The notes beneath the pieces are model-generated. The model worked only from the letters and a program-made list of their open reading frames with translations. It had not been told where the DNA came from and searched no databases. From Pseudomonadota bacterium (GTDB lineage Bacteria > Pseudomonadota > Gammaproteobacteria > Burkholderiales > Methylophilaceae), in contig JAGVMP010000001.1 of assembly GCA_020053735.1 (NCBI GenBank), positions 1 through 64,000 of the forward strand: a DNA stretch of 64,000 bases, in the 5' to 3' direction. Both the position numbers and the translations under genes were made by a program. This document shows, piece after piece, positions 34,984-46,812 of this stretch. Numbering within the stretch: the first letter of the stretch is position 1; the number at the start of each line of letters is the position of its first letter.

Positions 34984-36444
34984 ATGTCAGCCCACATCTC
35001 CAACGTCCGCCCTGCACCAGATCAAGTCATTGTCGATATTGCCAATTACGTTGCAGACTACACAATCCAATCCGATGAAGCGTTTGATACCGCCCGCAAT
35101 TGCTTAATGGACACACTAGGTTGTGGTTTTGAAGCACTTGATTACCCCGCCTGTACTAAAGTATTAGGCCCAGTCATTCCAGGCACAGTCGTACCAAATG
35201 GCGCAAAAGTACCTGGCACTTCATATCAATTAGACCCAATTTTAGCCGCATTTAATATCGGCGCAATGATTCGCTGGCTGGATTTTAACGATACTTGGCT
35301 GGCTGCTGAGTGGGGTCATCCTTCCGACAATTTGGGTGGCATTTTGGCTTGTGCAGATTATGTTTCACGCAAAAACGTAGCCGAAGGGAAAGCGCCGCTG
35401 ACCATTAAAGACGTGCTCACCGCTATGATTAAAGCGCATGAGATTCAAGGCGTATTTGCTTTAGAAAACAGCTTTAACCGGGTTGGCTTAGATCATGTGA
35501 TTTTAGTGAAAATCGCCTCCACTGCGGTGGTAACGCAGCTACTAGGCGGCAATAAAGAAGATATCATTAATGCGGTTTCTAACGCGTTTGTGGATGGTCA
35601 AAGCCTGCGTACTTATCGTCACAGCCCAAATACAGGCTCGCGTAAATCGTGGGCGGCAGGTGATGCAACCTCTAGAGCGGTTAGATTGGCGTGGCTGACC
35701 CTACAGGGCGAAATGGGTTATCCAAGTGCACTCACCGCAAAAACATGGGGCTTTTACGATGTATTGTTCAAGGGCAATGCGTTTAAATTTCAGCGTGATT
35801 ATGGCAGCTACGTCATGGAGCAAGTGTTATTTAAAATCAGCTTTCCAGCAGAGTTTCATGCGCAAACTGCGGTGGAATGTGCCATTCAGCTCCACGCTCA
35901 AGTGGGCAGCGAATTACAAACTGTAGAACAAATTGCGCAAATTGATAAAATCGTCATCACTACACACGAATCCGCAATTCGTATTATTGACAAAACCGGC
36001 CCACTCGATAACCCAGCCGACCGTGACCATTGTATTCAATATATGGCGGCAGTTGGCTTACTGAAAGGTAACTTGGTAGCGCTTGATTATGAAGATGCAG
36101 TAGCGGCTGACCCACGGATTGACGCGATTCGGAGCAAAATGACTTGTGTAGAAAAAGCTGAATATACGACGGACTATCACGACCCAGAAAAACGCTCGAT
36201 TGCCAATGCCATTCAGGTGTTTTTTAAAGACGGCTCAAGCTCAGACAAGATTGCGGTGGAATACCCAATTGGACACCGCCGCCGCCGTGGTGAAGGCATT
36301 CCAGAGTTAGTAAAAAAATTCAAAGTCAACTTAGCACGTAAGTTTGACACAAAAAAACAAGCCGATATTTTAGCATTGTGTTTAGACCAAGCTAAGCTAG
36401 AAGCCACTCCAGTGAACATATTTGTGGATATGCTGGTGGTTTAA
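34984..36444 (+). CDS. prpD: 2-methylcitrate dehydratase
   Basis: Dehydrates 2-methylcitrate to 2-methyl-cis-aconitate; iron-independent MmgE/PrpD family. 486 residues, the usual length. Characteristic stretches include [58 protein letters not shown] and [13 protein letters not shown]. Last gene of the prp operon; a REP element (36474-36512) follows. Confidence 0.96.
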   Translation: MSAHISNVRPAPDQVIVDIANYVADYTIQSDEAFDTARNCLMDTLGCGFEALDYPACTKVLGPVIPGTVVPNGAKVPGTSYQLDPILAAFNIGAMIRWLDFNDTWLAAEWGHPSDNLGGILACADYVSRKNVAEGKAPLTIKDVLTAMIKAHEIQGVFALENSFNRVGLDHVILVKIASTAVVTQLLGGNKEDIINAVSNAFVDGQSLRTYRHSPNTGSRKSWAAGDATSRAVRLAWLTLQGEMGYPSALTAKTWGFYDVLFKGNAFKFQRDYGSYVMEQVLFKISFPAEFHAQTAVECAIQLHAQVGSELQTVEQIAQIDKIVITTHESAIRIIDKTGPLDNPADRDHCIQYMAAVGLLKGNLVALDYEDAVAADPRIDAIRSKMTCVEKAEYTTDYHDPEKRSIANAIQVFFKDGSSSDKIAVEYPIGHRRRRGEGIPELVKKFKVNLARKFDTKKQADILALCLDQAKLEATPVNIFVDMLVV

Positions 36445-36473
36445 AACGGTTAAACAACGTCGACACAAAATTA

Positions 36474-36512
36474 ATGCTCTGCAAGCCAATATCCAAGCGG
36501 CTTGCAGAGCAT
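36474..36512 (+). repeat. REP-like palindromic element, copy C (best conserved)
   Basis: Perfect 14-bp arms ATGCTCTGCAAGCC (36474-36487) and GGCTTGCAGAGCAT (36499-36512) around an asymmetric 11-bp core AATATCCAAGC. It lies in the 206-bp gap between prpD and purB and may end prp transcription. The rest of the gap is AT-rich and probably holds the purB promoter (TTACTG...); no gene is supported. Confidence 0.85.
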
Positions 36513-36641
36513 CAAAATGAACACGCAGTAAATTCAAGCATTTTTTAATTAAATGAATGGGATTTAAACCCATAAAACGCAACTGTAAATTTGTAGCTGT
36601 AAATTTAAGGTAAAATAGCGTTTTACTGAACTGCTGTTTGA

Positions 36642-38024
<1,383 letters not shown>

Positions 38025-38042
38025 CTTCTAGGAGTTACCGCT

Positions 38043-39451
<1,409 letters not shown>

Positions 39452-39466
39452 TCTCTTGGAAAAACC

Positions 39467-39817
39467 TTGCGTATATTGCCAGCACTGAGAATTGGTGCAG
39501 GCTCCAGCCTAGTTGCTTTAATCTTTTTATGCCTAGCTTGGGAGAGCGTTCTGGCTCCATTCAAGCCAAACGGCTCATTCCTGATATTAAAAACATTGCC
39601 ACTGCTATTGCCCTTATTCGGCATCCTTAAAGGCCACCGCTATACTTACCAATGGGCTAGCATGTTTATCCTGCTGTATTTTACCGAAGGCGTGGTGCGT
39701 GCTTGGTCCGACACAGGTTTATCTGCAAAATTGGCAATGATAGAAGTGGTTTTTTCTGTCGTATTTTTTATGTGCACAATTTTTTACGCAAAACACACAA
39801 GACAGCTGCCGCAATAA
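39467..39817 (+). CDS. DUF2069 inner-membrane protein
   Basis: 116 residues with about four TM helices. The family core LPLLLPLFGILKGHRYTYQWASMFILLYFTEGVVRAWSD is clear. The start is TTG at 39467 with GGA a few bases upstream; no ATG fits. Function unknown. Confidence 0.85.
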   Translation: MRILPALRIGAGSSLVALIFLCLAWESVLAPFKPNGSFLILKTLPLLLPLFGILKGHRYTYQWASMFILLYFTEGVVRAWSDTGLSAKLAMIEVVFSVVFFMCTIFYAKHTRQLPQ

Positions 39818-40004
39818 CTATAGCCTTAATATTCCATCAATTCATGCGCCCTCACTTGTTTTATACTTCGTATTGCCGTTTTATTCAGTCGGATGTATGA
39901 ATCACTACACCACTCCTTCATATAACGACCATACAAAACAAAATCCTGCGTGAAAATCACATGAATTCATAAAATATTAAGGCTGCATCCTTTATAATAA
40001 AAGC

Positions 40005-40034
40005 ATGAAAATTCTGACTTTTAATCCCGTATGA
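40005..40034 (+). other. Nine-codon upstream ORF overlapping surE
   Basis: ATG at 40005 begins MKILTFNPV and its TGA (40032-40034) overlaps the surE ATG (40031) by ATGA. A TATAAT box at 39993-39998 would place the transcription start at about 40005, so the uORF would be leaderless. surE itself lacks a Shine-Dalgarno, so coupled translation is possible. The uORF also resembles the first residues of SurE (MKILLSN). No functional proof. Confidence 0.4.
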
Positions 40035-40774
40035 AAATACTACTGTCTAACGACGATGGCTATTTTGCGCCGGGCTTGAATATATTAGCGCAACACCTTA
40101 GCCAGATTGCCGAGATTACCGTAGTCGCGCCAGAACGTAACCGTAGCGGAGCCAGCAACTCACTGACTTTAGACCGCCCACTGAGCGTTAAAAAAGCCAG
40201 TAACGGTTTTTTTTATGTGAATGGCACGCCAACAGATTGCGTGCATATCGCACTGACAGGCTTGATGGATGACATGCCTGACATGGTCATTTCTGGCATC
40301 AACGATGGCGCCAACATGGGCGATGATACTATTTATAGCGGCACGGTAGCAGCAGCCATGGAAGGCTATCTGCTGGATATTCCCTCTTTTGCAGTTTCTA
40401 TGTCGCAGCACAACGCCGCTCATTTTGATAGTGCCGCACAGGTGGCGGTGGAGCTGGTGCAGCATTACCAAAAAACTGGTTTTCCTGGCCCAACCCTGCT
40501 CAATATCAATGTGCCAGATGTGCCTTACAGTGAGCTAAAAGGCAAAGTGATCACCCGCCTAGGCAAGCGCCACAAGGCCGACCCAGTGATTCAACTTAAG
40601 ACACCGCGCAATGAAACAGTGTATTGGGTAGGCGCTGCAGGCAAGCCGAATGATGGCGGCGAAGGTACTGATTTTTATGCAGTTGCACATAATCAAGTTT
40701 CTATTTCGCCGATTCAGGTAGATTTGACCAAGTATAGTCAAATGAATGAAATCAAAGATTGGTTGAATAAGTAA
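40031..40774 (+). CDS. surE: 5'/3'-nucleotidase SurE
   Basis: Metal-dependent nucleoside monophosphatase, survival protein. 247 residues; [13 protein letters not shown] (metal-binding DD), [27 protein letters not shown] and [26 protein letters not shown] are diagnostic. First gene of surE-pcm-nlpD. The 213-bp gap upstream is AT-rich with a TATAAT box at 39993-39998 and no strong -35 box. Confidence 0.96.
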   Translation: MKILLSNDDGYFAPGLNILAQHLSQIAEITVVAPERNRSGASNSLTLDRPLSVKKASNGFFYVNGTPTDCVHIALTGLMDDMPDMVISGINDGANMGDDTIYSGTVAAAMEGYLLDIPSFAVSMSQHNAAHFDSAAQVAVELVQHYQKTGFPGPTLLNINVPDVPYSELKGKVITRLGKRHKADPVIQLKTPRNETVYWVGAAGKPNDGGEGTDFYAVAHNQVSISPIQVDLTKYSQMNEIKDWLNK

Positions 40775-40789
40775 TATGGCACCAGTGAC

Positions 40790-41458
40790 ATGGCAACATT
40801 AAAACTCACCACCAAAGCAGGTATCGGCATGACCTCTCTAAGAACTAGAGAGCGTATGTTGGTGCGTCTGCGTGAGCAAGGCATTAAAGATGAAGTTGTC
40901 TTACATGCCATGGGTGAAATTCCAAGGCATATTTTTGTTGATGACGCGCTATCAACGCGGGCTTACGAAGATGTGGCACTACCCATTGGGTTTGCGCAAA
41001 CAATATCGCAGCCTTACATTGTGGCGCGTATGACCGAGATTTTGCGCAACGGCAAACTGTTGAATAAAGTATTAGAGGTCGGCACTGGCTGCGGCTACCA
41101 AACTGCAGTGCTATCAAAGGTCGCCAAAGAAGTACTATCTGTTGAACGGATTCGCCCGTTGGTAATGAAAGCACGCGGGCATTTACGTACACTAAAATGC
41201 AGTAATGTAAAATTAGATCATGCTGATGGAAGTAATGGATTAAGCGCATACGCGCCTTTCGACGGCATTATTGTGACAGCAGCAGCCAGCCATGTGCCAC
41301 AAGAGCTGCTAGAACAACTGGCCGTGGGCGGCCGCATGGTAATCCCTGTGGGCACCAGCACGCAAGTACTACACTTAATAGAAAAAACGGCCACCGACTA
41401 TAAACAAACCAAGTTAGAGCCAGTAAAATTTGTACCTTTATTGGGTGGTATCAGTTAA
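40790..41458 (+). CDS. pcm: Protein-L-isoaspartate O-methyltransferase
   Basis: SAM-dependent repair of isoaspartyl damage in proteins. 222 residues; [40 protein letters not shown] and [15 protein letters not shown] (SAM site) are family hallmarks. A second ATG at codon 14 ([11 protein letters not shown]) is close to the usual Pcm N-terminus and could be the real start. Overlaps nlpD by one base. Confidence 0.95.
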   Translation: MATLKLTTKAGIGMTSLRTRERMLVRLREQGIKDEVVLHAMGEIPRHIFVDDALSTRAYEDVALPIGFAQTISQPYIVARMTEILRNGKLLNKVLEVGTGCGYQTAVLSKVAKEVLSVERIRPLVMKARGHLRTLKCSNVKLDHADGSNGLSAYAPFDGIIVTAAASHVPQELLEQLAVGGRMVIPVGTSTQVLHLIEKTATDYKQTKLEPVKFVPLLGGIS

Positions 41459-42486
41459 TGCGTGTTTTTGTCGGGGTTTTATTCATTTTGCTAACAGCTT
41501 GTACTAGCAACCCACCTGCACCAGTAGTAGACCGCACGCCACAAAGCAAACCCCAGTCTCCCACGATTAAGCCCGTCAGCAAAAGCACGGATGTGGGCAA
41601 GGATTGGCGACCTGATAGCCATATCGTTAAAAAGGGCGACACGCTTTTTGGTATTGGCTTGGAGTACGGCGTAGACTACAAAGAAATTGCTAGCGCCAAC
41701 AATATTGCCCCACCCTACCCGATTCAAATTGGCCAAAAGTTAGATTTAACTAGCTTTAAAGCTAAAACTACATCTGTTGCAGAAGCCAGTAGAACAGAAG
41801 GCGCCAAGAATGAAGATGGTGTCGTTATTACGCCGATGAAAACTGAGCCAGCGGTTGTGGGTGATGTAACGGTGCCTAGTACTAGCACAAGTGCAGAGAA
41901 ACCGATTGTGTCTGAGGTTACACCTGTACTCAGTGAGCCGAAAGCTATACGCGAACCCTATAGCTTAGAAGCGATGAATCGAGCACCAAGTACCAGTAGC
42001 CAACCGAACACTGCTAGCCAACCTAGTACAAAAAGCACAGTAGCGACTAAACCTGCTGAAACAAAACCGACAGAAACTGCAAGTACTGTTACTACAGGAA
42101 CAGCAGCCACAGGTGATGAGTCGATTGCTTGGGCATGGCCAACGCAAGGTAAAATCAGCGCAAACTTTAACGAAGCTACCAACAAAGGCATTGATATTGC
42201 AGGTGAAACAGGCCAAGCCATTAAAGCGGCCAGCGCTGGCAAAGTAATTTACAGCGGCTCAGATTTGCGCGGCTACGGCAAATTAGTGATTGTTAAGCAC
42301 AATAAAACCTATTTATCTGTCTACGCGCACAACAGTAAAATTGTGGTGAAAGAAGGCCAAAATGTAGTCGCTGGCCAAAAAATTGCCGAGATGGGCAACA
42401 CCGATAGCAACACCACAAAACTCCATTTTGAGATTCGTCGCTTGGGTAAATCTGTTGACCCAGCTAAGTATTTAAATCAGAATTAG
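41458..42486 (+). CDS. nlpD: NlpD-like murein hydrolase activator lipoprotein
   Basis: Outer-membrane lipoprotein activating the amidase AmiC during division. 342 residues: lipobox LLTAC with Cys15, LysM domain (about 53-101, HIVKKGDTLFGIGLEYG), a Ser/Thr/Pro-rich linker, and a LytM/M23 domain (about 220-341). The M23 zinc-binding HxxxD is replaced (NKGIDIAG), as in E. coli NlpD, so the domain should be non-catalytic. In many gammaproteobacteria rpoS comes next; here it does not. Confidence 0.93.
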   Translation: MRVFVGVLFILLTACTSNPPAPVVDRTPQSKPQSPTIKPVSKSTDVGKDWRPDSHIVKKGDTLFGIGLEYGVDYKEIASANNIAPPYPIQIGQKLDLTSFKAKTTSVAEASRTEGAKNEDGVVITPMKTEPAVVGDVTVPSTSTSAEKPIVSEVTPVLSEPKAIREPYSLEAMNRAPSTSSQPNTASQPSTKSTVATKPAETKPTETASTVTTGTAATGDESIAWAWPTQGKISANFNEATNKGIDIAGETGQAIKAASAGKVIYSGSDLRGYGKLVIVKHNKTYLSVYAHNSKIVVKEGQNVVAGQKIAEMGNTDSNTTKLHFEIRRLGKSVDPAKYLNQN

Positions 42487-42523
42487 TCTCTAAATAGCAT
42501 ATCCAATCTTAAAGGGATTAATC

Positions 42524-42889
42524 ATGGCCGCACCACTGAAAAAAGAACCCAACAAATACGCCAAAAACGCCGACATTAAAGCTGATACGCCCATGAAAAC
42601 TATGATTTCCGTAGTGGGGATCGTACTCATGTTGATTGGTCTTGTGGGTATTGGCTTGGAATTTTTTAAAGACGGTGGCTGGCTAAAATCTGCGCTGGCT
42701 TGGTTGTTTGAATCCACCACTCGCATGATCTTTATCCCCGTGATTATTTTTGTGTTATGGTTAATCAATCGCATGATGTCGTCTACCAACCCTAACGAAA
42801 GCAAAAAATCAGGCAATATTCCGATGTACGTTATGATGGCAGTAGGTGCATTTTATGTGTATAGATTAGTGACTACCGGCAGCTTGTAG
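42524..42889 (+). CDS. Hypothetical inner-membrane protein
   Basis: 121 residues; soluble basic N-terminus (~25 residues), then three hydrophobic helices (about 26-45, 64-81, 100-117). I do not recognise a family. It occupies the position after nlpD where rpoS often lies, and ends at a strong terminator. Confidence 0.7.
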   Translation: MAAPLKKEPNKYAKNADIKADTPMKTMISVVGIVLMLIGLVGIGLEFFKDGGWLKSALAWLFESTTRMIFIPVIIFVLWLINRMMSSTNPNESKKSGNIPMYVMMAVGAFYVYRLVTTGSL

Positions 42890-42904
42890 ATTTCAATGCG
42901 CATA

Positions 42905-42932
42905 AAAAAGCCACTCATTGAGTGGCTTTTTT
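42905..42932. terminator. Bidirectional Rho-independent terminator
   Basis: AAAAAGCCACTCA and TGAGTGGCTTTTT pair around TT, with A and T tracts at both ends, between the convergent genes at 42524-42889 and 42948-43319. Confidence 0.9.
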
Positions 42933-42947
42933 GTTCAGTAAATTAAA

Positions 42948-43319
42948 TCAATGTTTCTTTTGAGCTTCAGCCGCGTAATGTTCATGTACCGCCGTCATAT
43001 CACGCTCGCGTGCCCATTTAATAATCTCTTCAAGCGCAGCAGCACCAATTTCGCCTACTTGCGTATGAATGCCAGCTTGATCGCGAATAATCAAGATGCC
43101 TGGAATTTGCGCCACTTCAAAATATGCGCTAATTTCAGGATCCGCTTCTGTATCTACCATGCCAAATACGATGTCTGGATGATTCTCTGAAACCGCTTTA
43201 AATGTGGGCGTAAACGCCACACAAGGCTCGCACCATGGCGCCCAAAAATCCACAATCACAAAAGCATTGCTTTCTATAGTGGCCTTAAAATTTGCTTTAG
43301 TGAGTGCTACAACTGCCAT
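42948..43319 (-). CDS. Thioredoxin family protein
   Basis: 123 residues with the thioredoxin fold: active site WCEPC (29-33), and the cis-proline in VAQIPG. It differs from standard TrxA in the CEPC dipeptide and by an ~18-residue helical C-terminal tail (ARERDMTAVHEHYAAEAQKKH), so it may be specialised rather than the main thioredoxin. Confidence 0.92.
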   Translation of the reverse strand: MAVVALTKANFKATIESNAFVIVDFWAPWCEPCVAFTPTFKAVSENHPDIVFGMVDTEADPEISAYFEVAQIPGILIIRDQAGIHTQVGEIGAAALEEIIKWARERDMTAVHEHYAAEAQKKH

Positions 43320-43420
43320 GATTTTGCCTTTAATTGAACGAACGCGTGATTCTAACAGAGCTTGGCATTTTAGTTAAGCACTTGGTTGGCACTCGACTTA
43401 CTTACCCGCAAGTCTAGTAT

Positions 43421-43657
43421 TTAATGATCTTCAACAATCAAATTTAATAGTTTATTCACCAATGGCGCAATAATTAAAATAGCCACGAACACAATCGGCC
43501 ATGCGGTGATAAACGCCCCTAACCACACTTTAATAAAATCCACATGTGGCTGAAGGCGCAGATAAATGATGACGCCAGACACAATTAACGCCGTGCTTGC
43601 AGACATAATGAGCGCAAAGAGCAAAGTACGATAGCGGTAAGGGATTTTAATTGCCAT
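43421..43657 (-). CDS. DUF2798 small membrane protein
   Basis: 78 residues with two TM helices (about 10-31 and 44-66). The DUF2798 pattern (YRTLLFALIMSASTALIVSGV ... WLGAFITAWPIVFVAILIIAPLVNKL) is clear. Function unknown. It follows the alpha/beta hydrolase gene by 18 bp on the same strand. Confidence 0.85.
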   Translation of the reverse strand: MAIKIPYRYRTLLFALIMSASTALIVSGVIIYLRLQPHVDFIKVWLGAFITAWPIVFVAILIIAPLVNKLLNLIVEDH

Positions 43658-43675
43658 GTGTTTTAATCTCTTGAG

Positions 43676-44536
43676 TTAATGAGTGGCTAATACAAATTCA
43701 ACCAGTTTGTGTGGGTTATCAACAAAGGCAAAATGTCCAGTATTGGCTACGGTGCTAATCGCTACCCCACCTAGTTCATCTGCAGTGCGTTTGCGTTCAT
43801 CTAAGGTAGACCAATCATGTTCGCCGTATATAAGATTGACAGGCGCTTTTACATTAGCATACATAGACCGAGCCTTGCTCCACGAACGCCAGTTGGCGAA
43901 GACGTTGCGCTCTACATAACGGTAGCCCTTGCGATATCCAGCGCGATTGAATTCAGTGAGTAATTGATTGGGCATCCAACGCTTCATGCGCAATCCGCCA
44001 CGCAGTATGAGGCCAAGCAATGGTTTGTTTTCCATTGCCGCAAACACTGCCCCTAGAACTGGGATGGAGAACTGACTAAGAATAAAGTTGGCAACGAAAT
44101 TGCCACGCCGCACACCATCTGCATAGCGCGTGTCGTAGTCATAAGTATTAGATGAAACTACAGCCTTGATGCGCTCTGGTAATGCGCTGGCAACGGTGAG
44201 TGCTAAAACAGCGCCAATTGACTCGCCTACAATAGTCACCTCCCGTAGATCAAGTTTCTCTATAAAAGCAATGACCGCACTGCGGAAGTACGGTTCGTCG
44301 TAGTTGACCTTGGTGTCAATTGATGAGTAACCATGTCCGGGTAGATCAACTGCATAGACCGTGTAATGCTGCGCAAGTAGTGGGATTGCCTCTTGAAAAT
44401 AGTCCAGCTGCGTGCGAATGGTATGCAGCAAAATCAATGGCGCGCCTGTTCCTGTTTTTAAAAATCGCAAGGTCCTGTTCGCGTCTATTTGAATATCTGC
44501 TACTTGGCCAATTTTGGATAAATCTTGCATATGCAT
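43676..44536 (-). CDS. Alpha/beta hydrolase
   Basis: 286 residues. Catalytic triad: Ser106 in VGESIGAV, a late Asp in YGEHDWSTLDE, and His in NTGHFAFVDNP; the oxyanion-hole stretch is LLHTIRTQLDYF and the conserved DLPGHGYS follows. The substrate is unknown. It belongs to an apparent unit with the SDR gene upstream and the DUF2798 gene downstream, probably under the TetR regulator. Confidence 0.88.
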   Translation of the reverse strand: MHMQDLSKIGQVADIQIDANRTLRFLKTGTGAPLILLHTIRTQLDYFQEAIPLLAQHYTVYAVDLPGHGYSSIDTKVNYDEPYFRSAVIAFIEKLDLREVTIVGESIGAVLALTVASALPERIKAVVSSNTYDYDTRYADGVRRGNFVANFILSQFSIPVLGAVFAAMENKPLLGLILRGGLRMKRWMPNQLLTEFNRAGYRKGYRYVERNVFANWRSWSKARSMYANVKAPVNLIYGEHDWSTLDERKRTADELGGVAISTVANTGHFAFVDNPHKLVEFVLATH

Positions 44537-44580
44537 GTCCTTCTATAATTAAGTTCCGAGTGCGCCACAGTCAAATAAAT

Positions 44581-45342
44581 TTACCAAGGCAAAGATTCAC
44601 CTTCATGGAAAAATCCGCCATTGACGCCTTTGCTGTCAAGGGTAGCTAACTGCACACTGGTTTTGTAGCTGTCTGCTACTTCCATCGGTGCGTTATCGCC
44701 GCCGAGTTCCGTTTTTACCCAACCAGGATGCGCTGAGTTTACTTTGATATTGGTATCGCGTAATTCATGCGCTAAATGCACGGTGTATACGTTGAGTGCA
44801 GTTTTTGAAGCGTTGTAGGCAAATGCTTTGGCTGGGTCAATCGGTGAATTGGGCATACTGTGTAAGGTGAGTGATGCCAATATACTAGACAGATTCACGA
44901 TGCGGCCAGCAGGTGCTTTTTTAATCAAGGGTAATAGTTTTTGTGTCAGTGCAATCACCGCGAATAAGTTGCTATGGAAAGTCTGTTGAATGGTGTCGGT
45001 GCTAACAGTACTACTGTTGTTGTTACCCATCAGCTGCTCTTGATTAATGCCCGCGTTATTCACCAAGATATCGAGTCTTCCGTAGTGTTTGTTTAAATAT
45101 TCATAAACAGCATCAACAGTTTTTGAGTCGTTGGCATCGTAACGAATCGTCTCAGCTTGATAGCCCAGTGCTTTTAATTGTTTAGCTGCTGCTTCGCCTT
45201 TAGCGATATCACGTGCGCCGATGACCACGCTAATACCTAATGCACCCAAACCCTTTGCCGTTTCAAAACCAATACCGCGATTAGCACCTGTGATAAATGC
45301 TACTTTTTGTTCCGATGTTGCTAGTTGTGACGTTGTTTCCAT
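44581..45342 (-). CDS. Short-chain dehydrogenase/reductase
   Basis: NAD(P)-dependent oxidoreductase, 253 residues. Cofactor motif TGANRGIG (18-25), NNAG at 95-98, catalytic Ser near 152-153 and Tyr176-xxx-Lys180 in YNASK. The HPGWVKTELGG loop resembles carbonyl reductase-like SDRs. It is divergent from the tetR-family gene, with two shared operators between them. Confidence 0.92.
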   Translation of the reverse strand: METTSQLATSEQKVAFITGANRGIGFETAKGLGALGISVVIGARDIAKGEAAAKQLKALGYQAETIRYDANDSKTVDAVYEYLNKHYGRLDILVNNAGINQEQLMGNNNSSTVSTDTIQQTFHSNLFAVIALTQKLLPLIKKAPAGRIVNLSSILASLTLHSMPNSPIDPAKAFAYNASKTALNVYTVHLAHELRDTNIKVNSAHPGWVKTELGGDNAPMEVADSYKTSVQLATLDSKGVNGGFFHEGESLPW

Positions 45343-45387
45343 TTTATCTCATCCTTTGAGTTGCAATTTAACTACAAATAATATATT

Positions 45388-45460
45388 TTGTACCGATTGG
45401 TAAATAAATAATAACCGAGGTAAAATAATTTGTCAAATATATTTGTACCTAGTGGTACAA
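45388..45460. promoter_or_regulatory. Two TetR-type operators
   Basis: TTGTACC-TAGT-GGTACAA (45443-45460, perfect arms) and TTGTACC-GATT-GGTAAAT (45388-45405) lie 55 bp apart in the gap between the divergent SDR and TetR genes. The shared 7-4-7 layout strongly suggests the binding site of the adjacent regulator, placed to control both promoters. Confidence 0.82.
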
Positions 45461-45488
45461 TAATAATTTTAGTCGACAGTAATCACTT

Positions 45489-46157
45489 ATGAATGATGTA
45501 GTTAAATCTGAAAAGTCTGAGAAAAAGCTTACGAAGGTGCGTGGACGCCCCTTAGCCTTTAACCAGGACGAGGCGCTAGATAAAGCATTAAATGTCTTTT
45601 GGTCGCGTGGATACGAAGGTGCTTCAATGGCAGAACTAACCAAAGCACTAGGCATCAATAAGCCTAGTATTTACGCGGCTTTTGGTAATAAAGAAACATT
45701 GTTCCGTAAAGCGTTAGTACTATACGCAACAGGACCAGTTGCTTTTGTGGGCGATGCCATGAAACAGCCAACTGCACACCAAGCAGTTGAAAAGTTTTTG
45801 ATGCAAGCCGTTGATTTTTTTAGCGATAAAACTACGCCCAATGGCTGCATGATTGTGCAAGGCGCCCTGACTTGCGGGCAAAGTTCACTTGCGATTCAGC
45901 AAGAATTGATTGCTTACAGAGGTAACTTTGAAACTACCCTCACAAAACGTTTTGAGCTAGGCAAAGCGCAAGGGGATTTATCGCCAACTGTGAATACTAA
46001 GCAGCTAGCGAAATATATCGCAACCGTTCATCAAGGCATGTCGGTACAAGCCACTAGCGGCGCAACACGAGAAGAATTGTTAGCAGTTGTTGAAATGGCA
46101 ATGAAAAACTGGCCTAGCCAGTTAAACCAGCCCAAAAGAATAAAACATGCTCTGTAA
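45489..46157 (+). CDS. TetR/AcrR family transcription regulator
   Basis: 222 residues. HTH at about 26-70 (QDEALDKALNVFWSRGYEGASMAELTKALGINKPSIYAAFGNKETLF), preceded by the basic KVRGRPLAF tail common in this subgroup, then a helical ligand-binding domain with CMIVQGALTCG. Probably represses itself and the divergent SDR-hydrolase genes; the ligand, perhaps an electrophile or aldehyde, is not known. Confidence 0.92.
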   Translation: MNDVVKSEKSEKKLTKVRGRPLAFNQDEALDKALNVFWSRGYEGASMAELTKALGINKPSIYAAFGNKETLFRKALVLYATGPVAFVGDAMKQPTAHQAVEKFLMQAVDFFSDKTTPNGCMIVQGALTCGQSSLAIQQELIAYRGNFETTLTKRFELGKAQGDLSPTVNTKQLAKYIATVHQGMSVQATSGATREELLAVVEMAMKNWPSQLNQPKRIKHAL

Positions 46158-46184
46158 GCCTTATGGATATTGGCTTGCAGAGCA
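46147..46184 (-). repeat. REP-like palindromic element, copy D (inverted orientation)
   Basis: ATGCTCTGTAAGCC (46147-46160), TTATGGATATT, GGCTTGCAGAGCA (46172-46184): one mismatch between 13-bp arms. On the minus strand the core reads AATATCCATAA, matching copies A and C. It overlaps the last codons of the TetR gene and lies between convergent genes, where it may end transcription. Confidence 0.82.
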
Positions 46185-46197
46185 CCTGTTTTGATGA

Positions 46198-46800
46198 TTA
46201 TGCCTTAACGGGCTTGCCCCAAGTACCAGTAAAGAAGTGTTCACCCAGTGGTTTGCGTTTGCGTGGAGCCAGCTCTCGTGTTTTTATCTCATCTGGTAAG
46301 TCATTGGCATCGCCTTCATAACCAACGGTTAGCATCGCCATCGGCGTGATTTGCGCAGGAATTTTAAATGCCTCACGTGCAGCATCGGTATTAAAACCAC
46401 CCATCTGGTGTGCCACTAGCCCCATACTGCTGGCCTGCAGACACAAGTTTTCGGCGGCAGCGCCCGTGTCATATTGCCCCCAGCGGTTTTCTTTCTGGTT
46501 ATGTCCAAACAGGCTGTCTGCACAAACCAGCATTAATATGGGGGCGTTTTTAACCCAGGTTTGATTACTAGGTGCCAAGCAGTCAAAAGCCTGTTGCCAG
46601 CTTTTAGCATCGGCATTTTTATCCCAGACAATAAAGCGCCAAGGTTCATCACCAAAGCAAGAAGGCGCCCAGCGCGCGGCCTCTAGCAAGGCAATGATTT
46701 GTTCGTGGCTGACTGGCTTACTGGCGTCAAAAGCGCGCGGGCTCCAACGCTTGGCAATCAGTTCGTTGATAGGCTGTTGAGTGACGGCAGTTTTTTGCAT
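46198..46800 (-). CDS. Nitroreductase family protein
   Basis: 200-residue FMN-dependent NAD(P)H oxidoreductase: RWSPRAFD near the N-terminus (FMN phosphate), ARWAPSCFGDEPWRFIVW, and the C-terminal YEGDANDLPDEIKTRELAPRKRKPL. Probably reduces nitro compounds or quinones. It follows the Old Yellow Enzyme gene by 12 bp on the same strand, forming a two-gene electrophile-reduction unit. Confidence 0.92.
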   Translation of the reverse strand: MQKTAVTQQPINELIAKRWSPRAFDASKPVSHEQIIALLEAARWAPSCFGDEPWRFIVWDKNADAKSWQQAFDCLAPSNQTWVKNAPILMLVCADSLFGHNQKENRWGQYDTGAAAENLCLQASSMGLVAHQMGGFNTDAAREAFKIPAQITPMAMLTVGYEGDANDLPDEIKTRELAPRKRKPLGEHFFTGTWGKPVKA

Positions 46801-46812
46801 GGCATTTATCTT

